Shown: positions 25,453 through 33,957 of the stretch, piece by piece
Layout of the letters: each line of letters opens with the position of its first letter
How positions within the stretch are numbered: the stretch's first letter is position 1
NCBI RefSeq assembly: GCF_030269645.1
Contig: NZ_BSTR01000002.1
Coordinates: forward strand, 124,001 to 188,000
Source: Actinokineospora sp. NBRC 105648
GTDB lineage: Bacteria; Actinomycetota; Actinomycetes; Mycobacteriales; Pseudonocardiaceae
Direction of reading: 5' to 3'
Length of the DNA: 64,000 bases
The notes under the pieces: model-generated
The model's input: the letters and a program-made list of their open reading frames with translations, nothing else
Database searches by the model: none
Told to the model about the DNA's origin: nothing
Program-made: the position numbers and the translations under genes

Positions 25453-27159
25453 TTGTCGGAGGCCACCGCCGAGTTCCGCGCCGCCCGCGACCTGCTGATC
25501 GCGCACGGCGACGACTACCAGCGCGCCCGGGCCGAGTTCCGGTGGCCGCGGCCGTCGAGCTTCAACTGGGCGCTGGACTGGTTCGACGTGGTGGCCGCCG
25601 GCGAGCCGACGGCGAGCAGGCCCGCGCTGTGGATCGTCGAGGAGGACGGGTCCGAGCGGAAGTGGACCTTCGCCGAGCTGTCCCGCCGGTCCGACCAGGT
25701 GGCGAACTGGCTGCGCGGGCTGGGGGTCGGCCGCGGCGACCGGTTGATCCTGATGCTGGGCAACCAGGGTGAGCTGTGGGAGGTGATCCTGGCCGCGGTG
25801 AAGCTGGGCGCGGTGCTCATCCCGGCGTCGACCCTGCTGGCCGCGGGGGACCTGCGCGACCGGGTGGACCGCGGGCTGGCCAAGCACGTGGTCGCGCGGT
25901 CGGTGGACGCGGCCAAGTTCGACGACGTGCCCGGGCGCTACACCCGGATCGCGGTCGGCCCGGCGGTCGAGGGTTGGGAGTCCTATTCGGACTCATCGGC
26001 GGCGCCCGCGGGGTTCACCCCGGACGGGCCGACCGGCGCGGGTGACCCGCTGCTGCTCTACTTCACCTCGGGGACGACGGCGCGGCCCAAGCTGGTGGAG
26101 CACACGCACGTGTCCTACCCGGTGGGTCATCTGTCCACAATGTACTGGATCGGGCTGCGACCGGGCGACGTGCACCTCAACATCTCCTCGCCGGGGTGGG
26201 CGAAGCACGCCTGGAGCAACGTCTTCGCGCCGTGGAACGCCGAGGCGACGGTGTTCCTGTACAACTACACGCGGTTCGACCCGATCGCGCTGATGTCGCA
26301 GATGGACCGCTGCGGGGTGACCAGCTTCTGCGCGCCGCCCACGGTGTGGCGGATGCTCATCCAGGCCGACCTGACCCAGCTGCGCACCCCGCCGACGAAG
26401 GTGGTGGGCGCCGGGGAACCGCTGAACCCGGAGGTCATCGAGCAGGTCTCGCGCGCCTGGGGCGTGACGATCCGGGACGGCTTCGGGCAGACCGAGACCA
26501 GCGTGCAGGTGGCCAACACGCCCGGCCAGCCGGTGAAGCCGGGTTCGATGGGCAGGCCGCTGCCCGGTTTCACCATCGCCCTGGTCGACCCGGCCACCGG
26601 TGAGCGGGCCGACGAGGGCGAGATCTGCGTCGACCTGTCCGACCACCCGGTCGGCCTGATGACCGGCTACGCCGACGACGCCACCCGCACCGCCGAAGCG
26701 ATGCGCGAGGGCCACTACCACACCGGCGACGTCGGCTCCCGCGACACCGACGGCTACATCACCTACATCGGCCGCGCCGACGACGTGTTCAAGGCCTCGG
26801 ACTACCGCATCTCCCCGTTCGAGCTGGAGAGCGTGCTCATCGAGCACCCGGCCGTCGCCGAGGCCGCCGTCGTCCCGTCCCCGGACCCGATCCGGCTGGC
26901 GGTCCCCAAGGCCTACGTCGTGCTGGCCGCGGGCCACGAGCCCACGGCCGACACGGCGCGGGCGATCCTGGCGTTCGCCCGGGAGCACTTGGCGCCGTAC
27001 AAGCGAATCCGCCGCCTGGAGTTCGCCGAACTACCGAAGACGATCTCCGGCAAGATCCGTCGGGTGGAGCTGCGGGGACGGGAGAACGACCTGCACTCGG
27101 GCACGGGCCCGGTCAGCGGGGAGTACTCGGAGGAGGACTTCCCAGACCTGCGGGGTTGA
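25453..27159 (+). CDS. Acyl-CoA synthetase (AMP-forming)
   Basis: 568 aa. A TTG at 25453 has a near-perfect GAGGAGG five bases upstream; a GTG at 25420 is the weaker alternative. ANL motifs: YFTSGTTARPKLVEHTH (P-loop), DGFGQTETS (A5), YHTGDVGSRDTDGYITYIGRADD (A7/A8) and LPKTISGKIRR with the A10 lysine. The sequence style is that of medium-chain/acetyl-CoA-synthetase-like enzymes. With the upstream isomerase it suggests fatty acid activation and degradation. Confidence 0.92.
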   Translation: MSEATAEFRAARDLLIAHGDDYQRARAEFRWPRPSSFNWALDWFDVVAAGEPTASRPALWIVEEDGSERKWTFAELSRRSDQVANWLRGLGVGRGDRLILMLGNQGELWEVILAAVKLGAVLIPASTLLAAGDLRDRVDRGLAKHVVARSVDAAKFDDVPGRYTRIAVGPAVEGWESYSDSSAAPAGFTPDGPTGAGDPLLLYFTSGTTARPKLVEHTHVSYPVGHLSTMYWIGLRPGDVHLNISSPGWAKHAWSNVFAPWNAEATVFLYNYTRFDPIALMSQMDRCGVTSFCAPPTVWRMLIQADLTQLRTPPTKVVGAGEPLNPEVIEQVSRAWGVTIRDGFGQTETSVQVANTPGQPVKPGSMGRPLPGFTIALVDPATGERADEGEICVDLSDHPVGLMTGYADDATRTAEAMREGHYHTGDVGSRDTDGYITYIGRADDVFKASDYRISPFELESVLIEHPAVAEAAVVPSPDPIRLAVPKAYVVLAAGHEPTADTARAILAFAREHLAPYKRIRRLEFAELPKTISGKIRRVELRGRENDLHSGTGPVSGEYSEEDFPDLRG

Positions 27160-27162
27160 CGG

Positions 27163-27744
27163 TCACCACTGCCACTGCACGCCGTAGGCCAAGCCCACTT
27201 GCGGGTACGCGAACCTGACCTCGACCTCCCCGACCCCGTCGAGCCCCAAGGCGGCACCGACGGGCTCGTACTCGTCCACGGCGTCGAGCGGGATCCCCTC
27301 GATGCGCCAGACGCCTCGGGGTGCGGGGTCCGGGGGGAACCGGGCGCGCAAGGTGAAGTCCTCGTAGCGGCGGAGCGGGTTGAGCACGTGGTAACGCTGC
27401 ATCAGCGCGCGTGGGTGCGCACTCAACTCGACGCAGAACTCGTGCGACTCGCCAATGGCCAGCGGCCGCGGCAGCCCGACGGTGATCAGGCTGTGGCTCT
27501 TGCTGACGCGGGTCAGGTCGGTCAGCCGACCGCCGTACTGCACGTCCGCGCGCAGCGGGTGCGCGCTGGGCCCGCCGGAGGTCGTGCTGGTCGTGATGAC
27601 CTCGTCGAGCCGGTCGACGGTAGCCGTGATGAGCCTGCGCTCGATCGTCACCGGCGGGTCGAGGTCCAAGCGCGCGGCGAGCTTGTCGACGCGCTGGTCG
27701 AGGAACTCGCCGTCGGCGGCCGCCGGTCCGACCCGCGCGTGCAT
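27163..27744 (-). CDS. Unknown 193-aa protein
   Basis: ATG 27744. Beta-rich sequence with KSHSLITVGLPRPLAIGESHEFCVEL and EDFTLRARFPPD, reminiscent of a C-terminal ligand or jelly-roll-like domain found behind some helix-turn-helix proteins, but I do not recognise a family. It starts three bases after the stop of a 23-codon gene remnant, so it was probably the second gene of a lost pair. Convergent with the acyl-CoA synthetase gene, with three bases between stops. Confidence 0.7.
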   Translation of the reverse strand: MHARVGPAAADGEFLDQRVDKLAARLDLDPPVTIERRLITATVDRLDEVITTSTTSGGPSAHPLRADVQYGGRLTDLTRVSKSHSLITVGLPRPLAIGESHEFCVELSAHPRALMQRYHVLNPLRRYEDFTLRARFPPDPAPRGVWRIEGIPLDAVDEYEPVGAALGLDGVGEVEVRFAYPQVGLAYGVQWQW

Positions 27745-27747
27745 GTC

Positions 27748-27819
27748 CTACACGCGTAGTCCAAGCCCGCGCTCCTTGAGCTCGGCGAGCAGCGCCGCAT
27801 TGGGGTCCGGGTCCTGTTG
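27748..27819 (-). pseudogene. 3' remnant of a lost gene (23 codons)
   Basis: Minus-strand codons QQDPDPNAALLAELKERG continue to GLGLRV and TAG at 27748-27750, immediately before the start of the 193-aa gene. An in-frame stop precedes it and no start exists, so it is the tail of a gene whose front is gone. The deletion edge is near 27820, next to the stop of the FAD oxidase gene. Confidence 0.5.
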
Positions 27820-27825
27820 TCAGGT

Positions 27826-29178
27826 CTACCGCCCGGACAGCACCGCCGGGTTGAGTAGGCCCGCTGGATCCCAGGCGTGCTTGATCGCTGCGAAAAGCTC
27901 CCGTTCCGTGGCCGTGCGGGTGAGGTGCAGCCAGGCCGACTTGGCCACTCCGACGCCGTGTTCGGCGGAGATTGTGCCGCCGTGGGCTGCAGCGATCGTG
28001 AGGATCGACTCGGTCAGGGATTCCTCGGCGTTGCCCGCGTGCAGGATGTTGACGTGGAAGTTGCCCTCGGCGAGATGGCCGAACAGCACCAGCGTGGCCG
28101 GCGGTGCCAGCTGTGCCACGACCGCGCGCACCTCCGCCTCGAAAGCAGCGGCAAGCGCGGGAGGGACGCCCACATCCAGTTTCAGCGGTGTGCCAACGGC
28201 GTTGATGGCCTCCGCGTGCGCCTCGCGGTATGTCCACAATGTACGGCGGGTGGCGGGGTCCAGCGCCAGTGCGGTGTCCCGGACCCCGGTGAGGCCCGCT
28301 ACCGCCGCGGCCAGGTCGTCGGTGGGGTCGGTCGTGGCCGAGCACTCCACCAGCAGGTACACCGGGTGCGACTCGCTGAACAGTGGCGCCAGGTCGCGGT
28401 GGGCGCGGACCAGTCGAAGGCCCTCGTCGTAGTACACCTCGGCTGAGGTGAGGGAGGGCAAGGGGCGCAAGGCGGTCACCGCGCGGATAGCGTCCTCTGT
28501 AGACTCGAAAGCCAGGGTCGCGGTGGCGTGCTCGGTGAACCGGGGTACGAGGCGCAGTCGGGCGGCGGTGATCACCGCCAGGGTTCCCTCGCTGCCGACC
28601 AGTGCGCCCGACAGGTCGTAGCCCGTGCTGTCCTTGTCCAAACCGGACAGTCGACCCACCACCCGCCCGTCCGCCAGGACCGCCTCCACGTCCGCCACCT
28701 GGTCACGCATTTGCCCCCACCGCAGCACCCGCAGGCCGCCCGCGTTGGTGGCCACCAGCCCGCCGACGGTGGCCGAGTCCCGGGAGGCGATGTCGATCGC
28801 GAAGTCAAGCCCCGCAAGGGAAGCGTGCCGCGCCAGCGTCGACAGCGTCACCCCGGCGCCCGCGCTGACCTGGCCGCTCGCGCGGTCCACCGGGCCCAGC
28901 GCGTCCAACCGCGCCAGGCTCAGCACGACCTCGCCGTGGTGCGGGACGCCACCGCCCACCAGACCGGTGTTCCCGCCCTGCGGCACCACTGGCGCGCCCG
29001 CGGCGGAACACGCGCGCAGCACACCGGCCACCTCGTCGCGGTCGGCCGGGCGCACCACCAGCCGCGCGCGGCCGTGGTAGCGGCCGGTCCAGTCGGTCGA
29101 GTAGCCCGCCACCACGGCAGGGTCGGTCAGCACGTGCGCCCGCCCCACCACCGCCGCGAGCTCGCCCGCCAGTTCCAC
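27826..29178 (-). CDS. FAD-linked oxidase, glycolate oxidase GlcD / D-2-hydroxyacid dehydrogenase type
   Basis: 450 aa from GTG 29178 with GGGGAGG upstream. PCMH-type FAD domain: VVPQGGNTGLVGGGVP, IASRDSATVGGLVATNAGG and GYDLSGALVGSEGTLAVIT. The C-terminal cap has GHLAEGNFHVNI and the closing SAEHGVG motif, which hold the substrate metal and flavin in D-lactate/2-hydroxyglutarate dehydrogenases. It oxidises a D-2-hydroxyacid to a keto acid; the exact substrate is open. Confidence 0.9.
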   Translation of the reverse strand: MELAGELAAVVGRAHVLTDPAVVAGYSTDWTGRYHGRARLVVRPADRDEVAGVLRACSAAGAPVVPQGGNTGLVGGGVPHHGEVVLSLARLDALGPVDRASGQVSAGAGVTLSTLARHASLAGLDFAIDIASRDSATVGGLVATNAGGLRVLRWGQMRDQVADVEAVLADGRVVGRLSGLDKDSTGYDLSGALVGSEGTLAVITAARLRLVPRFTEHATATLAFESTEDAIRAVTALRPLPSLTSAEVYYDEGLRLVRAHRDLAPLFSESHPVYLLVECSATTDPTDDLAAAVAGLTGVRDTALALDPATRRTLWTYREAHAEAINAVGTPLKLDVGVPPALAAAFEAEVRAVVAQLAPPATLVLFGHLAEGNFHVNILHAGNAEESLTESILTIAAAHGGTISAEHGVGVAKSAWLHLTRTATERELFAAIKHAWDPAGLLNPAVLSGR

Positions 29179-29263
29179 CGCGCCTCCCCGAAAGCCGCTC
29201 CCGATGATTGGGATCGTCCCTGATGGGCACCCAACCCCGGTAACCGAGTGGAGGGAATGGGAC

Positions 29264-29812
29264 ATGGCAACGCTGTCCGACCGCACGATCGCCTTCCTGG
29301 TCGCCCCGGAGGGGATCGAGCAGGTCGAGTTGACCGAACCGTGGAAGGCGGTGGAGCAGGCCGGGGGCACCCCGGTGCTGGTCTCCACCGACCCAGGCAC
29401 CGTGCAGGCCTACAACCACCTGGACAAGGCCGACACCTTCCCGGTGGACAAGACCGTGGACCAGGCGTCGGTCGCCGACTACGACGGCTTGGTCCTCCCC
29501 GGTGGCGTGGCCAACCCGGATTTCCTGCGTACGAACCCGGACGCGGTGGCGTTCGCCAAGTCGTTCTTCGACGCGGGCAAGCCGGTCGCCGCGATCTGCC
29601 ACGCGCCGTGGACGCTGATCGAGGCCGACGTCGTGCGCGGCCGCCAAGTCACCTCCTGGCCGAGCCTGCGCACCGACCTGGGCAACGCCGGGGCCGACTG
29701 GGTCGACCGCGAGGTGGTCGTGGACAACACCGGCTCGCCGCTGGTCACCAGCCGGAACCCGGACGACCTGCCCGCCTTCTGCGCGACGCTGGTCGAGACC
29801 TTCGCGAAGTGA
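29264..29812 (+). CDS. DJ-1/PfpI-family type 1 glutamine amidotransferase-like protein
   Basis: 182 aa, ATG 29264 preceded by GGAGGG. Nucleophile elbow AAICHAPW holds the conserved Cys and the following His, and GLVLPGGVANPDFLR supplies the second loop. This is the YhbO/PfpI-like subgroup associated with stress protection and glyoxalase- or deglycase-type claims. Single gene, divergent from the oxidase. Confidence 0.92.
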   Translation: MATLSDRTIAFLVAPEGIEQVELTEPWKAVEQAGGTPVLVSTDPGTVQAYNHLDKADTFPVDKTVDQASVADYDGLVLPGGVANPDFLRTNPDAVAFAKSFFDAGKPVAAICHAPWTLIEADVVRGRQVTSWPSLRTDLGNAGADWVDREVVVDNTGSPLVTSRNPDDLPAFCATLVETFAK

Positions 29813-29901
29813 GGTGGATCGGTCCAGAGACCGGTTCAGAGCCCGGGGGAGCTAACACGCCGAACGACCCGACCGACGTCCAGGTCGGAGGTAGGACCCT
29901 G

Positions 29902-30108
29902 ATGAGCACCGAGACAATCCCCACCGACGCCGAGCGCGACCTGCCCACGGCCCCGTGCAGCGTGGTCTGGAGCCACGGCCACGCGTTCGTGCTGGAGTAC
30001 GCGGGCGGCGCTGGCCGCTGGGTCGGCTTCGACGCCTTCGGCAGGCCCAAGGCGATGAGTCCGGCCGCGCTGCGCCGCCAGGGCTGGTCGCACCACCGCG
30101 ACGACTGA
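29902..30108 (+). CDS. Small unknown protein, 68 aa
   Basis: ATG 29902, with GGAGGTAGGA upstream. One aromatic-rich segment (CSVVWSHGHAFVLEYAGGAG) followed by RWVGFDAFGRPKAMSPAALRRQGW, which looks like a compact single domain. No family recognised. It may be in the transcript of the DJ-1 gene, 89 bp upstream. Confidence 0.6.
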   Translation: MSTETIPTDAERDLPTAPCSVVWSHGHAFVLEYAGGAGRWVGFDAFGRPKAMSPAALRRQGWSHHRDD

Positions 30109-30214
30109 CCGACCGCCCGCCGGGCGACCGTCAGACCGATCGCGCGCCCATCGAGCCGCGGGCCAGCCGAGCCGCCGCGTGGTCGGGTGGGTCGCCTGGC
30201 CTACCCTTCCACGC

Positions 30215-30823
30215 ATGTCCGAGGCCCCGCTCCAGGATCGCGTGTGGACGATCCCGAACGTGCTCAGCATGCTGCGCCTGGCGGGCGTGCCGCTGTTCCT
30301 CTACCTGTTGCTGGGCCCCGAGTACGACGGCTGGGCGCTGGTGGTGCTGCTGTTCAGCGGGCTGAGCGACTGGCTGGACGGCAAGATCGCCCGCTGGCTG
30401 GACCAGACCAGCAGGCTCGGCGCGCTGCTCGACCCGGCCGCCGACCGGCTCTACACCCTGGTCACCATCGTCGCCTTCGTGCTGCGCGACATCGTCCCGT
30501 GGTGGGTCGCCGCGCTGCTGGTCGCCCGGGACGCCGTGGTCGCGGTGTGCATCCTCGTGCTGCGCCGCAACGGGTTCGCCCCGCCGGAGGTCACCTACGT
30601 CGGCAAGGCCGCGACGTTCAACCTGATGTACGCCTTCCCGCTGCTCCTGCTGGCACAGGGCGGCTCGACGGCGGCGACCCTGGCCCGCCCGGTCGCCTAC
30701 GCCTTCGCGATTTGGGGCGGCCTGCTGTTCCTCTGGTCCGGGGTGCTCTACGTGGTGCAGACGCGTGCGGCGCTCACGTCCACCGCCACTAGGCTCTCCG
30801 GCACCGTGTCCGACCAGTCCTGA
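30215..30823 (+). CDS. CDP-alcohol phosphatidyltransferase, PgsA2-like
   Basis: 202 aa, ATG 30215. The family motif D-G-x2-A-R-x8-G-x3-D-x3-D is seen in LSDWLDGKIARWLDQTSR continuing to LGALLDPAADR, with about five membrane segments. It transfers a phosphatidyl group from CDP-diacylglycerol to an alcohol in phospholipid synthesis. Its place shortly before gcvH/garA matches pgsA2 (Rv1822) in M. tuberculosis, but the intervening DUF881 genes are missing here. Acceptor alcohol not proven. Confidence 0.85.
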   Translation: MSEAPLQDRVWTIPNVLSMLRLAGVPLFLYLLLGPEYDGWALVVLLFSGLSDWLDGKIARWLDQTSRLGALLDPAADRLYTLVTIVAFVLRDIVPWWVAALLVARDAVVAVCILVLRRNGFAPPEVTYVGKAATFNLMYAFPLLLLAQGGSTAATLARPVAYAFAIWGGLLFLWSGVLYVVQTRAALTSTATRLSGTVSDQS

Positions 30824-30834
30824 AGGGCGATGGC

Positions 30835-31215
30835 GTGATTCCCGAAGAGCTCCGCTACACCGACGAACACGAATGGGTGGCCTCGAAGACCGAGGACCTG
30901 GTGCGGGTCGGCATCACCGACTACGCCCAGCAGCAGCTCGGCGACGTCGTCCACGTGCAGCTGCCCGAGGTGGGCGACCGCGTGGAGGCGGGCACGGGCG
31001 TCGGCGAGGTCGAGTCCACCAAGAGCGTGTCCGACCTGTTCGCCCCGCTCTCCGGCGAGGTCGTGGCGGTCAACGACGCCCTGCTGGAGCAGACCGAGCT
31101 GCTCAACTCCGACCCCTACGGCGAGGGCTGGCTCTTCGAGATCCGGCTCGACGACCCGGACGCGCTCGAGGCCCTGCTCGACGCCGACGCCTACCAGGCG
31201 CTCACCGCCGGGTGA
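30835..31215 (+). CDS. gcvH: Glycine cleavage system H protein
   Basis: 126 aa from GTG 30835, 11 bp after the phosphatidyltransferase. The lipoyl lysine lies in VESTKSVSDLF, and GDVVHVQLPEVGD is the H-protein hybrid fold. It shuttles the aminomethyl group from GcvP to GcvT on the lipoyl arm. gcvP is 3.8 kb downstream with its own riboswitch; gcvT and gcvL are not in this window. Confidence 0.96.
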   Translation: MIPEELRYTDEHEWVASKTEDLVRVGITDYAQQQLGDVVHVQLPEVGDRVEAGTGVGEVESTKSVSDLFAPLSGEVVAVNDALLEQTELLNSDPYGEGWLFEIRLDDPDALEALLDADAYQALTAG

Positions 31216-31347
31216 GCGGCGTGCGACGATCTTGACCCGCCCCGGCGCGGCCCAGGCCGCGCTCGGGGGGACCAATAGCCCGGCGCCTGATCGCGCACGG
31301 TACGTTGGCAACCGTTCAGTGAATTGACCAGCAGGAGGAGAGCTCAG

Positions 31348-31803
31348 GTGAGCACGAACGACGGGCCCGGCGTCCCGCCGGAGCAGTCTCCGGAACGGAC
31401 CTCGGTCTTCCGGGCCGACTTCCTCACCGAGGCCGAGGGGCGCGAGGCCGCACCGGCCCCCGAACCCGCGGTCGCCGGCGTTGACGCCCTTCCGGCCGGA
31501 TCGGCCCTGCTGGTGGTCAAGCGAGGCCCCAACGCGGGCTCCCGCTTCCTGCTGGACCGGGACACGACCAGTGCCGGGCGGCACCCCGACAGCGACATCT
31601 TCCTCGACGACGTCACCGTCTCCCGGCGGCACGCGGAGTTCCGCCGCGAGGGCGGGGAGTTCGTGGTGATCGACGTGGGCAGCCTCAACGGCACCTACGT
31701 CAACCGCGAGCCGGTCGACCAGGCCGTGCTGGCCGGGGGTGACGAGGTGCAGATCGGCAAGTTCCGCCTGGTGTTCCTCACCGGCCCCGGCGCGGGGGCC
31801 TAG
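31348..31803 (+). CDS. garA: FHA-domain regulator of 2-oxoglutarate metabolism
   Basis: 151 aa from GTG 31348 with AGGAGGAG upstream. The FHA domain (about residues 55-145) has SAGRHPDSDIFLDDVTVSRRHAEF and VGSLNGTYVNREPV. The N-terminal phospho-switch reads ERTSVFRADF. In mycobacteria the same site is ETTS and its two threonines are targets of PknG and PknB; here the first is Arg. GarA inhibits 2-oxoglutarate dehydrogenase and glutamate dehydrogenase and activates glutamate synthase when unphosphorylated. Confidence 0.95.
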   Translation: MSTNDGPGVPPEQSPERTSVFRADFLTEAEGREAAPAPEPAVAGVDALPAGSALLVVKRGPNAGSRFLLDRDTTSAGRHPDSDIFLDDVTVSRRHAEFRREGGEFVVIDVGSLNGTYVNREPVDQAVLAGGDEVQIGKFRLVFLTGPGAGA

Positions 31804-31811
31804 GGGCAGGG

Positions 31812-32531
31812 GTGACGGCTGCCGGTCGGCCCGGGCGGGCCGGGCTGAGCATCGGCGCGGTGCTCACGCACCTGCGTCCGGAGTTCCCGGACGTGACCAT
31901 CTCCAAGATCCGCTTCCTGGAGGCGGAGGGGCTGGTCACCCCGGACCGCACACCGTCGGGCTACCGGCGGTTCACCGAGGCCGATGTGGCGCGCCTGCGC
32001 TTCGTGCTGGCGGCGCAGCGCGACCACTACCTGCCGCTCAAGGTGATCAAGGAAGAGCTGGACCGGACCGGTGGCCCGCCACCGGTCCTCGGCGCGGTGG
32101 CCAGGCCGGTCCGCGACCTGGTGGCCGTGCCCGCCGCGGCGGAGGACCCGCCGCCACCGCCGGTCCGGCTGAGTCGGGCCGGTCTGCTCGAGGACACCGG
32201 GATGAGCGCCGAGGCGCTGCTCGACCTGGAGCAGTACGGCCTGGTGCGGGCCGAGGACGACGGGTGGTTCGAACCCCCGACCGTCTCGGTGGCCAGGATC
32301 GCGGCGGCCCTGGCCGAGTACGGCATCGAACCCCGGCACCTGCGCGCCTTCCGCGCCGCGGCCGACCGCGAGGTGGCCCTGCTCGAGCAGGTGGTCGCGC
32401 CGATGTACCGGCAACGCGACCCCGCGGGCCGCAGCCGCGCCGACGAGATCGCCGATGACCTGGCGGGACTCGCCGCCGCACTGCACTCGTTGCTCGTGAA
32501 AGCCGGTCTGCGCCGGGTCACCGGGAAATAG
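31812..32531 (+). CDS. ftsR: MerR-family regulator FtsR
   Basis: 239 aa, GTG 31812, 8 bp after garA. The MerR winged helix is VTISKIRFLEAEGLVTPDRT followed by SGYRRFTEADVARLRFVL. The order matches Rv1828/FtsR next to garA; FtsR homologues control cell-division genes such as ftsZ. A Pro-rich linker at about 100-117 joins a helical C-terminal domain. Confidence 0.9.
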   Translation: MTAAGRPGRAGLSIGAVLTHLRPEFPDVTISKIRFLEAEGLVTPDRTPSGYRRFTEADVARLRFVLAAQRDHYLPLKVIKEELDRTGGPPPVLGAVARPVRDLVAVPAAAEDPPPPPVRLSRAGLLEDTGMSAEALLDLEQYGLVRAEDDGWFEPPTVSVARIAAALAEYGIEPRHLRAFRAAADREVALLEQVVAPMYRQRDPAGRSRADEIADDLAGLAAALHSLLVKAGLRRVTGK

Positions 32532-32682
32532 TCCCGGTCCCGACGCGTTGCTCTTTGTGATCTGATCACCGTGGAATAGTCCGGCGTGGGGACCAGATGG
32601 CGGGTAGCGTCGATGTAGGCGATGAGCGATCCTCGACACGACGGGACGCCGATGCCCCAGCGAGCGGAGGGAGGCGAGCCCG

Positions 32683-33156
32683 ATGAGCGAGATGCGCGTC
32701 GTGGGTGTGCGGGTGGAGTTGCCCGCCAACCAGCCGATCTTGTTGCTGCGCGAGACCGAGGGTGAGCGGTATCTGCCGATCTGGATCGGATCGGTGGAGG
32801 CCACCGCGATCGCCCTGGAGCAGCAGGGCGTGCGGCCCGCCCGGCCGCTGACCCACGACCTGCTCAAGGACGTGATCGGCGCGTTGGGCCGCGAGCTGGA
32901 ACAGGTGCGGATCACCGACCTGCGCGAGGGCACCTTCTTCGCCGAGCTGGTGTTCGACGGCGACGTGCGCGTCTCCGCCCGCCCCAGCGACTCGGTGGCG
33001 CTGGCGCTGCGGATCGGGGTGCCGATCCACGCCGAGGACTCCGTCCTGCAGGAGGCCGGGTTGATCATCCCGGACGAGCAGGAGGACGAGGTCGAGAAGT
33101 TCCGGGAGTTCCTGGACTCGATCTCCCCCGAGGACTTCCGCGGCGCCGACACCTGA
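32683..33156 (+). CDS. DUF151 bifunctional nuclease-family protein
   Basis: 157 aa, ATG 32683 with GGAGGGAGG upstream. The start MRVVGVRVELPANQPILLLRE and YLPIWIGSVEATAIALEQQG, then ARPSDSVALALR, are the full DUF151 signature. Matches Rv1829 in order. Plant homologues show RNase and DNase activity; the bacterial role is unclear. Confidence 0.92.
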   Translation: MSEMRVVGVRVELPANQPILLLRETEGERYLPIWIGSVEATAIALEQQGVRPARPLTHDLLKDVIGALGRELEQVRITDLREGTFFAELVFDGDVRVSARPSDSVALALRIGVPIHAEDSVLQEAGLIIPDEQEDEVEKFREFLDSISPEDFRGADT

Positions 33157-33207
33157 GCGCGGGACCGGACCCGGTGAGGTCTCGGCCCGGCGACCCGCGC
33201 GTCGCGT

Positions 33208-33236
33208 TGACCTGCCCGCGCCCCCGTCTTACCGTC
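33208..33236 (+). promoter_or_regulatory. Promoter of the second merR gene
   Basis: TTGACC (33208-33213), 17-bp spacer, TACCGT (33231-33236). This separates the second MerR gene from the garA-ftsR transcript. Confidence 0.5.
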
Positions 33237-33383
33237 AAGGACGAGCGAATCGCGCCGTTGTCGTCCCGGGTGCCGCGTCCCGCGTAACGACCGCGGGCGC
33301 GACCAGCTCGGCCGACGGTTCCCCAAGGCGGAACGGGCGGTCTCGTTCGCCGGCCAGCAGTGGCCGGACGAGGGGAGGCAGGC

Positions 33384-33944
33384 GTGTTCGAGGAAGGTCC
33401 CGTCGGGGCTGACGCCGGAGAACAGGGCGAACTGTTCCCGGATGCCTCACTGCCGGACGAGCTCGTCGGCTACCGGGGTCCTGCCGCGTGTCAGATCGCG
33501 GGTATCACCTACCGGCAGCTGGACTACTGGGCGCGCACCAGCCTGGTGGTCCCGACCGTGCGCAGCGCGCAGGGCTCGGGCTCGCAACGGTTGTACTCGT
33601 TCAAGGACGTGCTCGTCCTCAAGGTCGTCAAGCGCCTGCTCGACACCGGGGTGTCGTTGCAGAACATCCGCGTCGCGGTTGACCACCTGCGCCGCCGGGG
33701 CGTGCGCGACCTTGCCCGGATCACGCTGTTCAGCGACGGCACCACGGTCTACGAGTGCACTTCGCCCGAGGAGGTCGTCGACCTGCTGCAAGGCGGCCAG
33801 GGCGTGTTCGGCATCGCCGTCAGCGGCGCCATCCGCGAGATCAGCGGCACCATCCACGAGTTCCCGGCCGAGCGCGCCGACGGCGTGGAGCTGCCGGTCG
33901 AGGACGACCTGACCCAACGCCGCAAGGCCCGCAACGCCGGCTAG
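33384..33944 (+). CDS. MerR-family regulator (Rv1830-like)
   Basis: 186 aa from GTG 33384 with GGGGAGG upstream. Helix-turn-helix at about residues 32-75 (CQIAGITYRQLDYWARTSLVVPT; GSQRLYSFKDVLVLKVVK). The C-terminus IHEFPAERADGVE is typical of the Rv1830 group. Synteny with M. tuberculosis Rv1826-Rv1832 is kept. Target genes unknown. Confidence 0.9.
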   Translation: MFEEGPVGADAGEQGELFPDASLPDELVGYRGPAACQIAGITYRQLDYWARTSLVVPTVRSAQGSGSQRLYSFKDVLVLKVVKRLLDTGVSLQNIRVAVDHLRRRGVRDLARITLFSDGTTVYECTSPEEVVDLLQGGQGVFGIAVSGAIREISGTIHEFPAERADGVELPVEDDLTQRRKARNAG

Positions 33945-33957
33945 CGGACCTATCCGG

